A DNA stretch of 64,000 bases from JAXLQL01 sp046331625 (GTDB lineage Bacteria > Acidobacteriota > Terriglobia > Bryobacterales > Bryobacteraceae): NCBI GenBank assembly GCA_046331625.1, contig JAXLQL010000002.1, forward strand, positions 1-64,000, written 5' to 3'. Of this stretch, positions 53,686-64,000 are shown piece after piece. Each line of letters starts with the position of its first letter. Within the stretch, counting starts at the first letter, position 1. The notes beneath the pieces were generated by a model, which was given only the letters and a program-made list of their open reading frames with translations, did no database searches and had not been told where the DNA came from. The position numbers and the translations under genes are program-made.

Positions 53686-54781
53686 GGTCGATTGGGTGAA
53701 ATCGGGCAACATGGAACGGAAAGCAATGATGAGCCTGAGAGACGTGCTGGCGGATGTGCCTTTCCTCACCGCTGGAGTGCCCAAGTTTCGCGCTCCGTCA
53801 CGACGAGACGCCGGCGTGGACTGCATTCTGCCGGTGCGCCAGAGGAACCCGGCTGGGCGAAAGCTCGAACGCAAGCTGCTGTGTCAGATCAGGTCCACTG
53901 GCCAACCGAGAGTCGCGCGAGAGGCTTGTCTCGAGCTTCGCGAAGCAGCCCGAGAGGACTCTCGCGCCTATCCGGTATTTCTTGCGCCGTTCATCTCTCC
54001 GGATGCAGCGGCGATCTGCAACCGGTTCGGCGCCGGCTACATGGACATGGCCGGAAACTGCCGCCTCGTGTTCGACACCGTGTTCATCAAGAGCGAAGGC
54101 CGGCCGAACCCAGCGGTCGAAAAGAGGGACCTGCGTTCGCTCTTCTCGCCCAAGGCGGAACGCGTCCTGCGGGCGCTGGTAGCGTCGGGCAAGCGGGACT
54201 GGCGAACCCAGGCTCTCGCCGATGCGGCAGGCGTCAGTCTCGGACAAGTGGCCAACGTCAAGAAACTGCTGGCGGATCGGGAATGGATCGAAGATGCGCG
54301 CGGAGGTTTTCGTCTCCGTTCCTTCGATGAGGCAGTGATGCCGCTGCTCGAAGAATGGCCCAAGGCGTTCAGGCGATCGCGCGGCGTTGCTCGTGAATAC
54401 TATTCGCTCAAGCCGATGGCAGAGTTGGAGGCCAGCTTGACCAAAGCTGCTGAGCGTCGCCGTCAACAACTTGGCTTCACCGCGTTCTCTGGAGGCGCGC
54501 GCATGGCTCCGGCCGTACGATTCACAAAGGCCACCGCATACGTAGACGGAGATCCGCAAGCGCTCGCTTCGGATCTCGGCTTGAAGGCCGTGTCTTCCGG
54601 TGCCAACCTTTCCCTCATTGAGGCGTCCGACGCCGGCGTCTTCTTCGGTAGCCGCAAAATTGACGGTGCCCCGGTTGTTTCACCGGTGCAGATCTACCTG
54701 GATCTGATGGCGATCAAGGGTCGCGGTGAAGAAGCGGCTCAGGCGATTCTCGAACAGGTGATCGAGCCGCAATGGCGATAA
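53675..54781 (+). CDS. AbiEi-like antitoxin of a type IV toxin-antitoxin pair
   Basis: 368 residues from the ATG at 53675; a later Met at 53711 (MERKAMMSLRDVLADVPF) is also plausible. A winged helix lies in the middle: KRDWRTQALADAAGVSLGQVANVKKLLADREWIEDARGGFRLRS. The C-terminal part (FTKATAYVDGDPQALASDLGLKAVSSGANLSLI ... SPVQIYLDLMAIKGRGEEAAQAILE) is the conserved AbiEi antitoxin region. Its stop overlaps the start of the toxin gene by 10 bp, the usual arrangement. It should repress the operon and neutralise the toxin without direct binding, as known for type IV systems. Confidence 0.78.
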   Translation: MLKTVDWVKSGNMERKAMMSLRDVLADVPFLTAGVPKFRAPSRRDAGVDCILPVRQRNPAGRKLERKLLCQIRSTGQPRVAREACLELREAAREDSRAYPVFLAPFISPDAAAICNRFGAGYMDMAGNCRLVFDTVFIKSEGRPNPAVEKRDLRSLFSPKAERVLRALVASGKRDWRTQALADAAGVSLGQVANVKKLLADREWIEDARGGFRLRSFDEAVMPLLEEWPKAFRRSRGVAREYYSLKPMAELEASLTKAAERRRQQLGFTAFSGGARMAPAVRFTKATAYVDGDPQALASDLGLKAVSSGANLSLIEASDAGVFFGSRKIDGAPVVSPVQIYLDLMAIKGRGEEAAQAILEQVIEPQWR

Positions 54782-55601
54782 CCTTTCGCGACTATTCCGG
54801 AGATCAGGTCGAAGCGGCTCGATCCGTGCTGCTCGAATTGGTTCGCCTGCTTGGCGAGTATCGCGATGACGTCGTCATTGTCGGAGGCTGGGTCCCTCGA
54901 CTGATTCTGCCGCACACGCCGCTCGAGCATGTCGGCAGTATCGATGTTGACTTGGCGCTCAACCACACCACTTTGAAGGATCCCGGGCATTTGACGATTC
55001 AGGCGGCCCTGCTGAAACGCGGTTACGAACAGAGTCCGAACAGCCGTTCATTTTCTTCAGGACGGTGAACGTGAAGGGCGCCACGATCAAGGTTCAGATC
55101 GACTTCCTGGCCGGTGAGTACGGAGGGACGGGCAAGGCGCACCGTACGCAGGCGGTGCATTCCGGCAGGGCGCGCAAAGCCCGTGGCTGCGACTTGGCGT
55201 TCACGCTGTTTCAGGATGTCGCGATCCACGGAGAACTCCCGGAGGGCGGGCTGGACCAAACAATGGTGCGAGTTTCCTCCGTGGTGGCGTTCCTGGCGAT
55301 GAAGGGAATGGCGCTGCATGATCGGCTGAAGGAAAAGGATGCGTGGGACATCTACTTCACGCTGACGAATTTTCCAGGCGGTTTGGATAGTCTGGCTGCC
55401 GAGATTGCCCCGCATGTCGACCAGGCCTTGGTGCGCGAGGGGCTGAACAAGATCGGGCAGAAGTTCGCCACGATCGAACACGCGGGCCCGAAGTTCGTCG
55501 CGGACTTCGAAGATGTGGACGATCCCGAAAGCAGGGCCGTGCTCATCCGGGATGCATTCGAAAAAGTGGACTACTTGCTGCGCAAACTCGGCATTCGTTG
55601 A
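54772..55601 (+). pseudogene. AbiEii-like nucleotidyltransferase toxin, frameshifted
   Basis: Starts at 54772 (MAITFRDYSGDQVEAARSVL). The nucleotidyltransferase signature is VIVGGWVPRLILP followed by GSIDVDLAL, i.e. GG-W and D-x-D. The frame breaks near 55038: the first frame ends in NSRSFSSGR, and the next frame continues as QPFIFFRTVNVKGATIKVQIDFLAGEYGGTG ... HDRLKEKDAWDIYFTL ... to 55601. The span of 830 nt is not a multiple of three, so there is one net shift. AbiEii toxins transfer nucleotides to RNA acceptors and stop growth. As written, the toxin would be truncated after the catalytic start, perhaps leaving an orphan antitoxin. Confidence 0.75.
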
Positions 55602-55610
55602 CGCGGCCAC

Positions 55611-56993
55611 TCAGCCGTTGAGCAGCCAATCCGTGAATTCGCCCTCACCGTGGACATCAGTGAGCCGCTGGTCGCGACTCTGGTAACGCCATGTGAGCTT
55701 CGTGTGGTCGACTCCAATCAGGCGCAGGATCGTCGCGTTGACATCGTGCGCGTTCTTCGGCTGCTCGACGGCGCGCAGGCCGAATTCGTCGGTGGCTCCG
55801 AGTGCGCGACCGCCCTTGATGCCCGCGCCGGCCATCCACATGCTGAAGCCGTAGGGATGATGATCGCGACCGTTCTTGCCCTCGGCGAGCGGCGTGCGGC
55901 CGAACTCGCTATTCCAGATGACGAGCGTCGAGTCGAGCAATCCGCGCGTCTGGAGATCGGTGAGCAGCGCCGCGATCGGTTGATCGGAGCGCTTGGTCAT
56001 GCGGATGTGCGAGCCCCAGAGGTCGTAGTGCGCGTCGTCCCAGTCTTCACCGAGATTGGTCCCGAAGAAGATCTGCACGAAGCGCACGCCGCGCTCGACG
56101 AGCCGGCGGGCGAGCAAACATTTCCGGCCGATATTGTCGGTCATCGGATCGTCGATGCCGTAGAGCTTGCGCGTGGCTTCCGATTCCGAAGCGAGGTCGA
56201 CTGCCACCGGCGCTTCCGACTGCATGCGGAAGGCGAGTTCGTAGGCCTTGATGCGGGCGTCGAGCGTCGAATCCTCTTCGCGCGAGGCGAAGTGACGGCG
56301 GTTGAGATCGTTGACGTAGTCGAGTGTTTCCTTCTGCGCCGCAGCCGAAGTGCCTTCGGGAGTAGCGAGATTGAGCACCGGATTCTTGCCGCCGCGGAAA
56401 ACGGTGCCTTGGAACGATGCCGGAAGGAACCCGGCGCCGTACGCGCCCGCGCCCGACTTCATCGCGCCATCGGACATGACCACATAAGAAGGAAGGTTCT
56501 TGTTCTCGCTGCCGAGCCCATAAGCGAGCCAAGAGCCGATGGAAGGCCGGCCTGGGAACTGAGATCCCGAGCAGCGCAGGAAGATCGCGGGTGCGTGATC
56601 GAAGGCGTCGCCGTGACAGGAGCGAACCACGCCGAGCTTGTCCGCATGTTTGGACACGTGAGGGAAGAGCTCGGAGATTTCGAGTCCTGAGCCACCGTGG
56701 CGCGAAAACTTCCACGGCGACCCGCGCATGATCGCTTTTCGAAAGTCGATGCGCGAAGTCTTGAGCCCCTCGGCTAGGCTACCCGGCACGGTTTGGCCGG
56801 AGAGCCGCGCGAGCGTGGGCTTGGGATCGAACGTGTCCACGTGGCTGACGCCGCCGTGATTGAAAATGTAGATCACGTTCTTGGCGCGACCCACCGGTTG
56901 CGTGCCGGCGTGCGCCTCATCTTGCAGCATCGAGGCGAGGGCGATGCCTCCGAATCCCTTACCCGCGTTCGAAAACCATTCACGGCGTGTCAT
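55611..56993 (-). CDS. DUF1501 protein with Tat signal
   Basis: 460 residues. I chose the ATG at 56993 (MTRREWFSNAGKGFGGIALASML), which is a twin-arginine leader and lies 7 bp after the stop of the PSD1 gene. The frame is open further upstream, into that gene. The body is a DUF1501 (alkaline-phosphatase superfamily-like) protein: VIYIFNHGGVSHVDTFDPKP, VVRSCHGDAFDHAPAIFLRC, RGVRFVQIFFGTNLGEDWDDAHYDLWGSH, NSEFGRTPLAEGKNGRDHHPYGFSMWMAG. The DHHPYG motif and DUF1501 name are widely used in planctomycetes and Bryobacter relatives. It pairs with the heme protein upstream. Confidence 0.9.
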   Translation of the reverse strand: MTRREWFSNAGKGFGGIALASMLQDEAHAGTQPVGRAKNVIYIFNHGGVSHVDTFDPKPTLARLSGQTVPGSLAEGLKTSRIDFRKAIMRGSPWKFSRHGGSGLEISELFPHVSKHADKLGVVRSCHGDAFDHAPAIFLRCSGSQFPGRPSIGSWLAYGLGSENKNLPSYVVMSDGAMKSGAGAYGAGFLPASFQGTVFRGGKNPVLNLATPEGTSAAAQKETLDYVNDLNRRHFASREEDSTLDARIKAYELAFRMQSEAPVAVDLASESEATRKLYGIDDPMTDNIGRKCLLARRLVERGVRFVQIFFGTNLGEDWDDAHYDLWGSHIRMTKRSDQPIAALLTDLQTRGLLDSTLVIWNSEFGRTPLAEGKNGRDHHPYGFSMWMAGAGIKGGRALGATDEFGLRAVEQPKNAHDVNATILRLIGVDHTKLTWRYQSRDQRLTDVHGEGEFTDWLLNG

Positions 56994-57000
56994 GTCTTGG

Positions 57001-59370
<2,370 letters not shown>

Positions 59371-59413
59371 CGGATGATCCGATTACAGCACACCGGCGAG
59401 GTTGTTCGCGGGA

Positions 59414-59499
59414 GTGGCGGGACTGAAGTCCCGCGCTGGCCAAATCCCGCCTACACGGAGGTCTGAACTCTTCGCGGCGAACGAAGAACAGTCGTACAT
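59414..59499. repeat. Dispersed hairpin repeat, copy 2
   Basis: GCGGGAC-TGAA-GTCCCGC (59417-59434) and, after a variable spacer, TCTTCG-cggcgaa-CGAAGA (59469-59487). This is the same order and spacing as the copy at 34425-34516, without its middle stem. It sits between the start of the PSD1 gene and the end of the TIGR03437 gene. Confidence 0.65.
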
Positions 59500-59501
59500 G
59501 G

Positions 59502-60347
59502 TCAGTTGACCACGAGCATCGCGGGTTGGCTTTCGACCTTCGGCGAATCGGCGTTCGGGCATGAGGAGAAGATCGGCGCGCAGCTCTGGCGAATCAAGCG
59601 CACGGGGTAAGTCGCGGGACCGAGATCGGGCACGACGAAGTTGATCTGATAGACTCCGGCCAAGCCGGGCGTAAGTCCGATATACAGGATCTTGGCAGGC
59701 TTGCCGCCCACCATCAACGTGTTTGTGATGTACGGCGAGTTCTCGACGAGAGCCGCGGGAGGCATCAGCGGAGCTGCCGTCCCCGCCGCTACAAGAGGCG
59801 TGGTGGATCCGAGTCCAGTCATATAGGCGATGAGGGGTTCGCCGGACTTCGCTCCGCGCGCGAGCCGCACCACCGAGTAATCATCCACATGCTGAAACAC
59901 TCCCGAGTCTTTCGGATAGAGCTTCGTATCATTGAGCCGGAAAAACTCACCCGGGCTCTCGAGGAACTTCGCGCGCACAGACGACGAGTCCTTGCCTTGT
60001 TCCACCGTCACCTCCGCGTCCACCGCGCCGATATTGCCCGCGGAGAACGGGACCTGAAAATTGATCTGCTGATAGCCATCGCCATTGGCGACGAGCATCA
60101 AGGGCGCAGCCGTTCCGCCTACTTTCACGCGAACTCCGGCGAGTTCGGTGGGCAGCGGGAACTTGCCCGCCGGGACCACGCCGTCGACGCTCAAGCCTTT
60201 GCAAAACACCGACGCGATCGATCCACGCGCCGGCAGGCCAGGCTGAAATGTGGCGCCGTGCAGTACCGCCACATCCCGTATCTGCGCGGATGCGCTCAGT
60301 GTCAAGGTGGAAAGCAGGACGGCGTGGCCGATCCGGTAACTGTTCAT
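59502..60347 (-). CDS. Secreted stand-alone TIGR03437-domain protein
   Basis: 281 residues, signal peptide MNSYRIGHAVLLSTLTLSASA. The mature part is almost entirely two passes of the Solibacter C-terminal domain pattern: GATFQPGLPARGSIASVFCKGL, LAGVRVKVGGTAAPLMLVANGDGYQQINFQVP, then GEPLIAYMTGLGSTTPLV, VGGKPAKILYIGLTPGLAGVYQINFVVP. In the metallophosphoesterases at 27-33 kb this domain is a C-terminal tail, so here it stands alone. It may act in surface attachment; the function is not known. It follows the dehydrogenase gene by 56 bp on the same strand. Confidence 0.85.
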   Translation of the reverse strand: MNSYRIGHAVLLSTLTLSASAQIRDVAVLHGATFQPGLPARGSIASVFCKGLSVDGVVPAGKFPLPTELAGVRVKVGGTAAPLMLVANGDGYQQINFQVPFSAGNIGAVDAEVTVEQGKDSSSVRAKFLESPGEFFRLNDTKLYPKDSGVFQHVDDYSVVRLARGAKSGEPLIAYMTGLGSTTPLVAAGTAAPLMPPAALVENSPYITNTLMVGGKPAKILYIGLTPGLAGVYQINFVVPDLGPATYPVRLIRQSCAPIFSSCPNADSPKVESQPAMLVVN

Positions 60348-60403
60348 CGTTATCCTCCGCTCACTAAGACCCGGAGGAGCGCAAATCAGCTACACCCACC
60401 CGC

Positions 60404-61853
60404 TCAGAACTTACGCGACCACTCCGAGGGCCAGCGCTCGATCACCACCTTCTTATCGGTGTAGAACTCCACCGCGTCGCGACCCTGCCCGTGCAGCACG
60501 CCGAGGAAGCTGTCTTTCCATCCGCTGAAGGGGAAGTACGCCATCGGCGCCGCCACTCCGATGTTCACGCCGATGTTGCCCGCGTTCGCTTCATAGCGGA
60601 ACTTGCGCGCGGCCACGCCAGACGTGGTGAAGATGGACGCCGCATTGCCGTATGGGTTGGAGTTGATAATCTCGATGGCATGCTCCACGGTCTCGGCATG
60701 CACGAGCGTCAAAACAGGACCGAAGATTTCCGTCTGGCTGAGCTCACCTTCGCCACCATCGAGCACCGTCGGCGCGAGGAAGTTGCCCGCCCCACCCGCC
60801 AGAGCATGGTTGCGACCATCGAGCACCGCCGTCGCGCCCGCGCGCGTTCCGCTCTCGATGCAGGCTTCGATGCGCTGCTTGCTCTCACGCGTGATCACCG
60901 GCCCCATCTGCGATTGCGGATCGAGTCCATTGCCCACGCGGATGGAAGCGGCCATGTCCACGATCGCATCGCGAAAGCTGCTGCGCGCCTCGCCCACCGT
61001 GACGGCGACCGAGACCGCGAGGCACCGTTGTCCCGCGCAGCCGAAAGCGGAATCACTGACGATCTTGGTGGTCATGGGAAGGTCGGCGTCAGGCAGCACC
61101 ACCACATGATTCTTCGCGCCGCCCTGGCACTGGACGCGCTTGCCGTTGGCGCTGCCGCGCGTGTAGACGTACTTGGCCACGGGCGTGGATCCGACGAAGC
61201 TGATGGCGCGCACGCCTGGATGATCGAGCAGCGCATCCACGGCGGCCTTGCCTCCGTTGACGAGGTTGCACACGCCTTTCGGGAACCCGGCGCGTTCGAT
61301 GAGCGCGAACAGCTTCTGCACGGTGAGCGGCACGCGTTCGCTCGGCTTGACGATCAGCGTGTTGCCGCAGGCGAGCGCGTAGGGCAGGAACCACAGCGGG
61401 ATCATCGCCGGGAAGTTGAACGGCGTGATGCAGGCGACGACGCCGAGTGGCTGGCGGATCATGATCTCGTCGATGCCTGCGGCGACGTCTTCAAGATTGT
61501 AGCCTTGCATGAGCGTGGGAATGCCGCAGGCGACCTCGATGTTTTCGAGTCCGCGCTGAATCTCGGCCTTCGCTTCGGCGAGGGTCTTGCCGTTCTCGAG
61601 GACGATGGTGCGGGCGACGTCGTCGAGGCTTTCGATAGAGGAGGGCGCGGAGGCGGAAGAGGTGCTGGATGCGGTCCTGGGCGGGGTGCGCCAGGCAGGA
61701 AGGCGGTGGCGGCGGCTTGGACGGCGGAGTCGACGTCGGCGGGGCGCCGGTGGGGTGAGGGGTTGCTCGGCGGTGGCGGGGTTCGAGATGGGGAGAAGTG
61801 GGGGAGAGGGAGTCGGTCCAGTGGCCGGCAATGTAGTTGCGAACGCGATCCAT
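60404..61853 (-). pseudogene. mmsA: Methylmalonate-semialdehyde dehydrogenase, N-terminus scrambled by frameshifts
   Basis: From the ATG at 61853 the protein starts MDRVRNYIAGHWTDSLSP. Family sequence then hops frames: ISNPATAEQPLTPP, ADVDSAVQAAATAFLPG, AQDRIQHLFRLRALLYR, then SLDDVARTIVLENGKTLAEAKAEIQ, after which one frame runs intact to 60404. I count four shifts between about 61640 and 61790, in C/G-rich text. The intact remainder contains TPFNFPAMIPLWFLPYALA, SFVGSTPVAKYVY, and the catalytic cysteine in GCAGQRCLAVSV, with no Glu268, as in CoA-acylating members. It would oxidise methylmalonate or malonate semialdehyde to propionyl- or acetyl-CoA. The multiple shifts in a short GC-rich stretch suggest sequencing error, but decay is possible. 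Confidence 0.8.
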
Positions 61854-62026
61854 ATGATTAGTGTAGGGCGGTCATTGGGGTTATTTTGGGGCGGGTGGCT
61901 GCCGCGCGGGAGGGGTGGTGTCCGCGCTCGAGGGGTAGTTCGTTTTGAAAATTCGCTATTCGATGGGCGGGCTTTTCGGAAGGGGATGCGGTCTGGGCTC
62001 GACGGTCCGGAATTTGCCCTCCTTGG

Positions 62027-62846
62027 TCAGGGTAGCGGGAGGCGGTAGTCGCGCTGCAAAATCGTTTCGGGCAAGGTGTTGATGAGGAGGAGGTTACGAC
62101 TTTTTCGTGACACGGGATCGGTGTCCTCGAGTCCCGGAAGCAGCTCGGTGGTGGACTCGAGTTCCGCTTGTTCGGCTTTCGACAGCGCATTGAGGAAGTC
62201 GAGTCCGGTGCGGCGCTCCACTTCGGCGATCGAGCATGCGAAGCGAGCAAGCGGCTCGGCGGGATTGTAGCCATTGGGAAGAACCGCGGCGAAGGCGTGG
62301 AGGACCTGTCCGCGACCGGCAACGACCACCTTGAAGATCTGGCAGGGCACTGCGACTTGGTTGGCTCCGATGCGGACGTCGTCACGGCAGAAGATGGGTC
62401 CGGTGAAGACGAGGGCGAAGTCCGTGGCGGCAGCAAGCTTGCGCACGGCTTTTTCAAGCAAGAGCCATTTTCCCGAGTTGAGCGCGGCGTTTTGCGGAAC
62501 GGCGTTCGAGAGGAGGAAGGAATCGCGGATCGCGTCGTCGCTCCAAGCCATGACCGCGTGAGTAACCCGAGTTGCGGTAATCGGAATCGGAGGCTCCCGG
62601 TTGCGAGAGGGCGGCGTCCCGGCGGAAGTGGCGCGGACGTTGCGCCTCGCCGTCGAGACGCTCAGGAGTGATCTCGTAAGCCGTCCACACGGGGACGCGG
62701 AGCGAGGCACTGTGACAGAGGACAAATGCTGAGCGGATGGCCAGTTCCTGTCCGGGGAACTCGCAGGCGGGGAGGCCGAAGCGGTCCGGCTGGGCGAGTA
62801 GGGCGTGAGCGGCGAGGACAAGGAGCGTTTGCGTGCGCACACTCAT
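62027..62846 (-). pseudogene. Secreted DNA/RNA non-specific endonuclease (NUC1 family), frameshifted
   Basis: Starts at the ATG at 62846 with a signal peptide (MSVRTQTLLVLAAHALLAQ). It reads RVPVWTAYEITPERLDGEAQRPRHFRRD and SDYRNSGYSRGH in the first frame. Near 62550 it shifts, and MAWSDDAIRDSFLLSNAVPQNAALNSGKWLLLEKAVRKLA continues in the next frame to 62027. The catalytic motif is SRGH, where most family members have DRGH. The asparagine-rich metal-site segment VPQNAALN is intact. The 820-nt span needs one net shift. Such nucleases degrade extracellular nucleic acids. Confidence 0.72.
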
Positions 62847-62853
62847 CTATCGG

Positions 62854-62868
62854 AATGTTTGAAACATT
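62854..62868 (-). promoter_or_regulatory. Inverted repeat upstream of the endonuclease gene
   Basis: AATGTTT (62854-62860) and AAACATT (62862-62868) flank a single G, 8-22 bp upstream of the endonuclease ATG. The surrounding sequence is AT-rich compared with its setting. A candidate operator; the evidence is sequence symmetry and position only. Confidence 0.35.
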
Positions 62869-63000
62869 TCTTTAGAGATTTGTTTGAATTAGCCGGCTGA
62901 AATCGGATGGTCCACTCAGGGGCTCCGGCAGCCAGCACTGCGCGATTGGCTTACGAACTCTGAGAGGGCTTCGGGGATGAGCTTTGGGCACTTTCGTGTG

Positions 63001-63018
63001 GAGGGACTGAAGCCCCGC
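63001..63018. repeat. Degenerate copy of the dispersed hairpin
   Basis: GAGGGAC-TGAA-GCCCCGC matches the first stem of the repeats at 34.4 and 59.4 kb with mismatches in both arms, followed by GCTGGCT as at 59.4 kb. It lies between the endonuclease and glycosyltransferase-like genes. Confidence 0.4.
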
Positions 63019-63046
63019 GCTGGCTCATAGCCCACCCTGCATCCGC

Positions 63047-63820
63047 TCACCACATCACGCCGGACCTGCCATGCACCCCCTTCTGATGCGCCAAATATTC
63101 GCCCACCGGACTGTTCTCCACCACATGCATGTTCCCCGAAATTCCCTTCGCCAAATCCCGACGCGTGATCTCGGGATGCAGATCGAGCACGCGCTGAAAT
63201 TGGTAGCCATCATCCCATCGCGGATCCCGCCGGAATCTTCCGCTCACGAACCTCCTCATCACGAGCGACACGAACCGCCGCCCCCCCTCCCCTCGGAACC
63301 CCATCACGCCGGACTCCACCACCGCCCTCTTCGGACTCTTATGAATGAACAGCCGCGCGCGCCCAAACCACGAGCGCACCACCTCCTCATCCACGCGCTT
63401 GCGGAAGCGGCAATCGGAATCGAGCCAGATCACCGTGTGATCGTCGCCGAGCGAAGTCGCGTAGTCCACTGCCACCACCTTGCGAAACCAGCGCGACGCG
63501 TTCTTGTTCCACCACACGCTGGGGCAGCCCTCGTGATGCCCGCGAAACACGTCTGTCGCAGGACAATCGCACTCGCCCGCTTCGCCGCCGAGTTCCACGG
63601 GAATGATGTCGCGATTCGCCGCGAGCCACCGGGCCAGCACGGGGGATTCCTCGAGCTCGAACCGGCGCACGCGCGGGTGGCGGGTCTCGGCGCCTGCTCC
63701 GCCTTCAGCGCATAACAGCAGGTCGCCGGTGGAACGGGTCCTGAGGAACGACCGCACCAGGCGCTGCCCCGTGGCCTCATACATGTCCTTGCCGAACGAC
63801 GTCACCCATAGCAGCTTCAT
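63047..63820 (-). CDS. Possible glycosyltransferase-like protein
   Basis: 257 residues from the ATG at 63820 (GGAG about 10 nt upstream; the frame opens further out). The start MKLLWVTSFGKDMYEATGQRLVRSFL and the acidic HTVIWLDSDCRF (D-x-D) suggest a GT-A-type nucleotide-sugar transferase fold. The end, VGEYLAHQKGVHGRSGVMW, with its histidines is also found in small family members. A segment with three cysteines (GECDCPATDVFRGHHEGCPS) is unusual for such enzymes. No signal peptide. The substrate is unknown, and a non-enzymatic role cannot be excluded. Confidence 0.5.
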   Translation of the reverse strand: MKLLWVTSFGKDMYEATGQRLVRSFLRTRSTGDLLLCAEGGAGAETRHPRVRRFELEESPVLARWLAANRDIIPVELGGEAGECDCPATDVFRGHHEGCPSVWWNKNASRWFRKVVAVDYATSLGDDHTVIWLDSDCRFRKRVDEEVVRSWFGRARLFIHKSPKRAVVESGVMGFRGEGGRRFVSLVMRRFVSGRFRRDPRWDDGYQFQRVLDLHPEITRRDLAKGISGNMHVVENSPVGEYLAHQKGVHGRSGVMW

Positions 63821-64000
63821 CGGAATGCCAACTCCTGCATCGTCAACACGATCCCCACAGGCCACGCCACGCCGGCGAGGGCGATTACGAAACCGTATGG
63901 GGTCCATAAAATAATAAAGTGGCGCGGGCGCTGCCACAAGCGCGGAGTCGCCGGTTATAATCGGTCTTCGGTGGCCGTGCGGACGCGCCCGTCCAGCCCG
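63821..64000. other. Right-edge intergenic segment
   Basis: 180 bp with no intact gene. TATAAT at 63956-63961 is a perfect -10 element on the plus strand, but the best upstream hexamer (CTGCCA, 19-nt spacing) is a poor -35. A gene may begin beyond the window. Confidence 0.35.

Noticed and set aside
55650..56690. Plus-strand frame opposite the DUF1501 gene
   Set aside because: Shadow of a gene with a clear Tat leader and the DHHPYG motif.
60491..61861. Plus-strand frame of 456 codons opposite the dehydrogenase
   Set aside because: The minus strand shows catalytic-cysteine and NAD-binding motifs, although frameshifted; the plus frame has none.

Overview
The window looks like a chromosome segment of an acidobacterium close to Bryobacter/Solibacter. 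Evidence: three proteins carry the Solibacter-type C-terminal domain (TIGR03437). There are two large Oar-like TonB-dependent receptors with carboxypeptidase-regulatory-like N-termini, paired c-heme/Tat modules (DUF1592+DUF1552 and DUF1549/DUF1553+DUF1501), 'TDxGL'-type leucine-rich-repeat secretory proteins, and a small microcompartment locus with a class II aldolase. GC is high and GTG/TTG starts are common. No rRNA, tRNA or CRISPR array was seen.

Layout. 1-8.1 kb, minus strand: part of a 7-deazaguanine DNA-modification-dependent restriction cluster in the order nuclease - dpdE - dpdF - dpdG - dpdH, with dpdH cut by the window edge and a PD-(D/E)XK-type nuclease upstream. 8.3-9.2 kb: an IS200-type element and a gene remnant. 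9.2-12.0 kb: first Oar-like receptor. 12.4-19.8 kb, plus strand: an unusual gene set made of a nitrilase-fold protein, a winged-helix protein, a KGGTGRT-type P-loop ATPase with an uncharacterised C-terminal half, a polar-amino-acid-type ABC importer (binding protein, permease, ATPase) and a SAM methyltransferase. This is my main candidate for an undescribed system. 20.1-22.6 kb: a helical-repeat-like protein and a beta-propeller protein. 22.8-26.7 kb: hybrid histidine kinase with two compensating frameshifts. 27-34.4 kb: two paralogous secreted metallophosphoesterases, the second fused to PEBP and YHYH domains, then a small secreted protein and a dienelactone hydrolase. 34.5-35.8 kb: Gfo/Idh/MocA oxidoreductase. 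35.9-38.0 kb: microcompartment locus (class II aldolase, BMC-H, three BMC-P) whose first two genes are frameshifted. 38.1-41.6 kb: CHRD protein and two LRR proteins. 41.7-45.0 kb: DUF1592/DUF1552 pair. 45.0-50.0 kb, minus strand: second Oar receptor, SnoaL-like protein, O-methyltransferase. 50.1-52.4 kb: heme/beta-propeller protein and cysteine hydrolase. 52.3-55.6 kb: a small defence-type insertion, with a frameshifted PD-(D/E)XK-like gene between two 117-bp direct repeats, then an AbiEi/AbiEii-like pair with a frameshifted toxin. 55.6-59.4 kb: DUF1501/PSD1 pair. 59.5-63.8 kb: TIGR03437 protein, methylmalonate-semialdehyde dehydrogenase, secreted DNA/RNA endonuclease and a possible glycosyltransferase.

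Two broad patterns stand out. All the frameshifts I found (at least a dozen, in eight genes) lie right of 22.8 kb, and none lies in the roughly 20 kb of long genes to the left. This may be sequencing indels, gene decay, or a mix. Second, a hairpin repeat with GCGGGAC-TGAA-GTCCCGC arms recurs in intergenic gaps at 34.4 and 59.4 kb, with a degenerate copy at 63.0 kb. Functional names come from reading translated sequence and recalling families; no database search was run.
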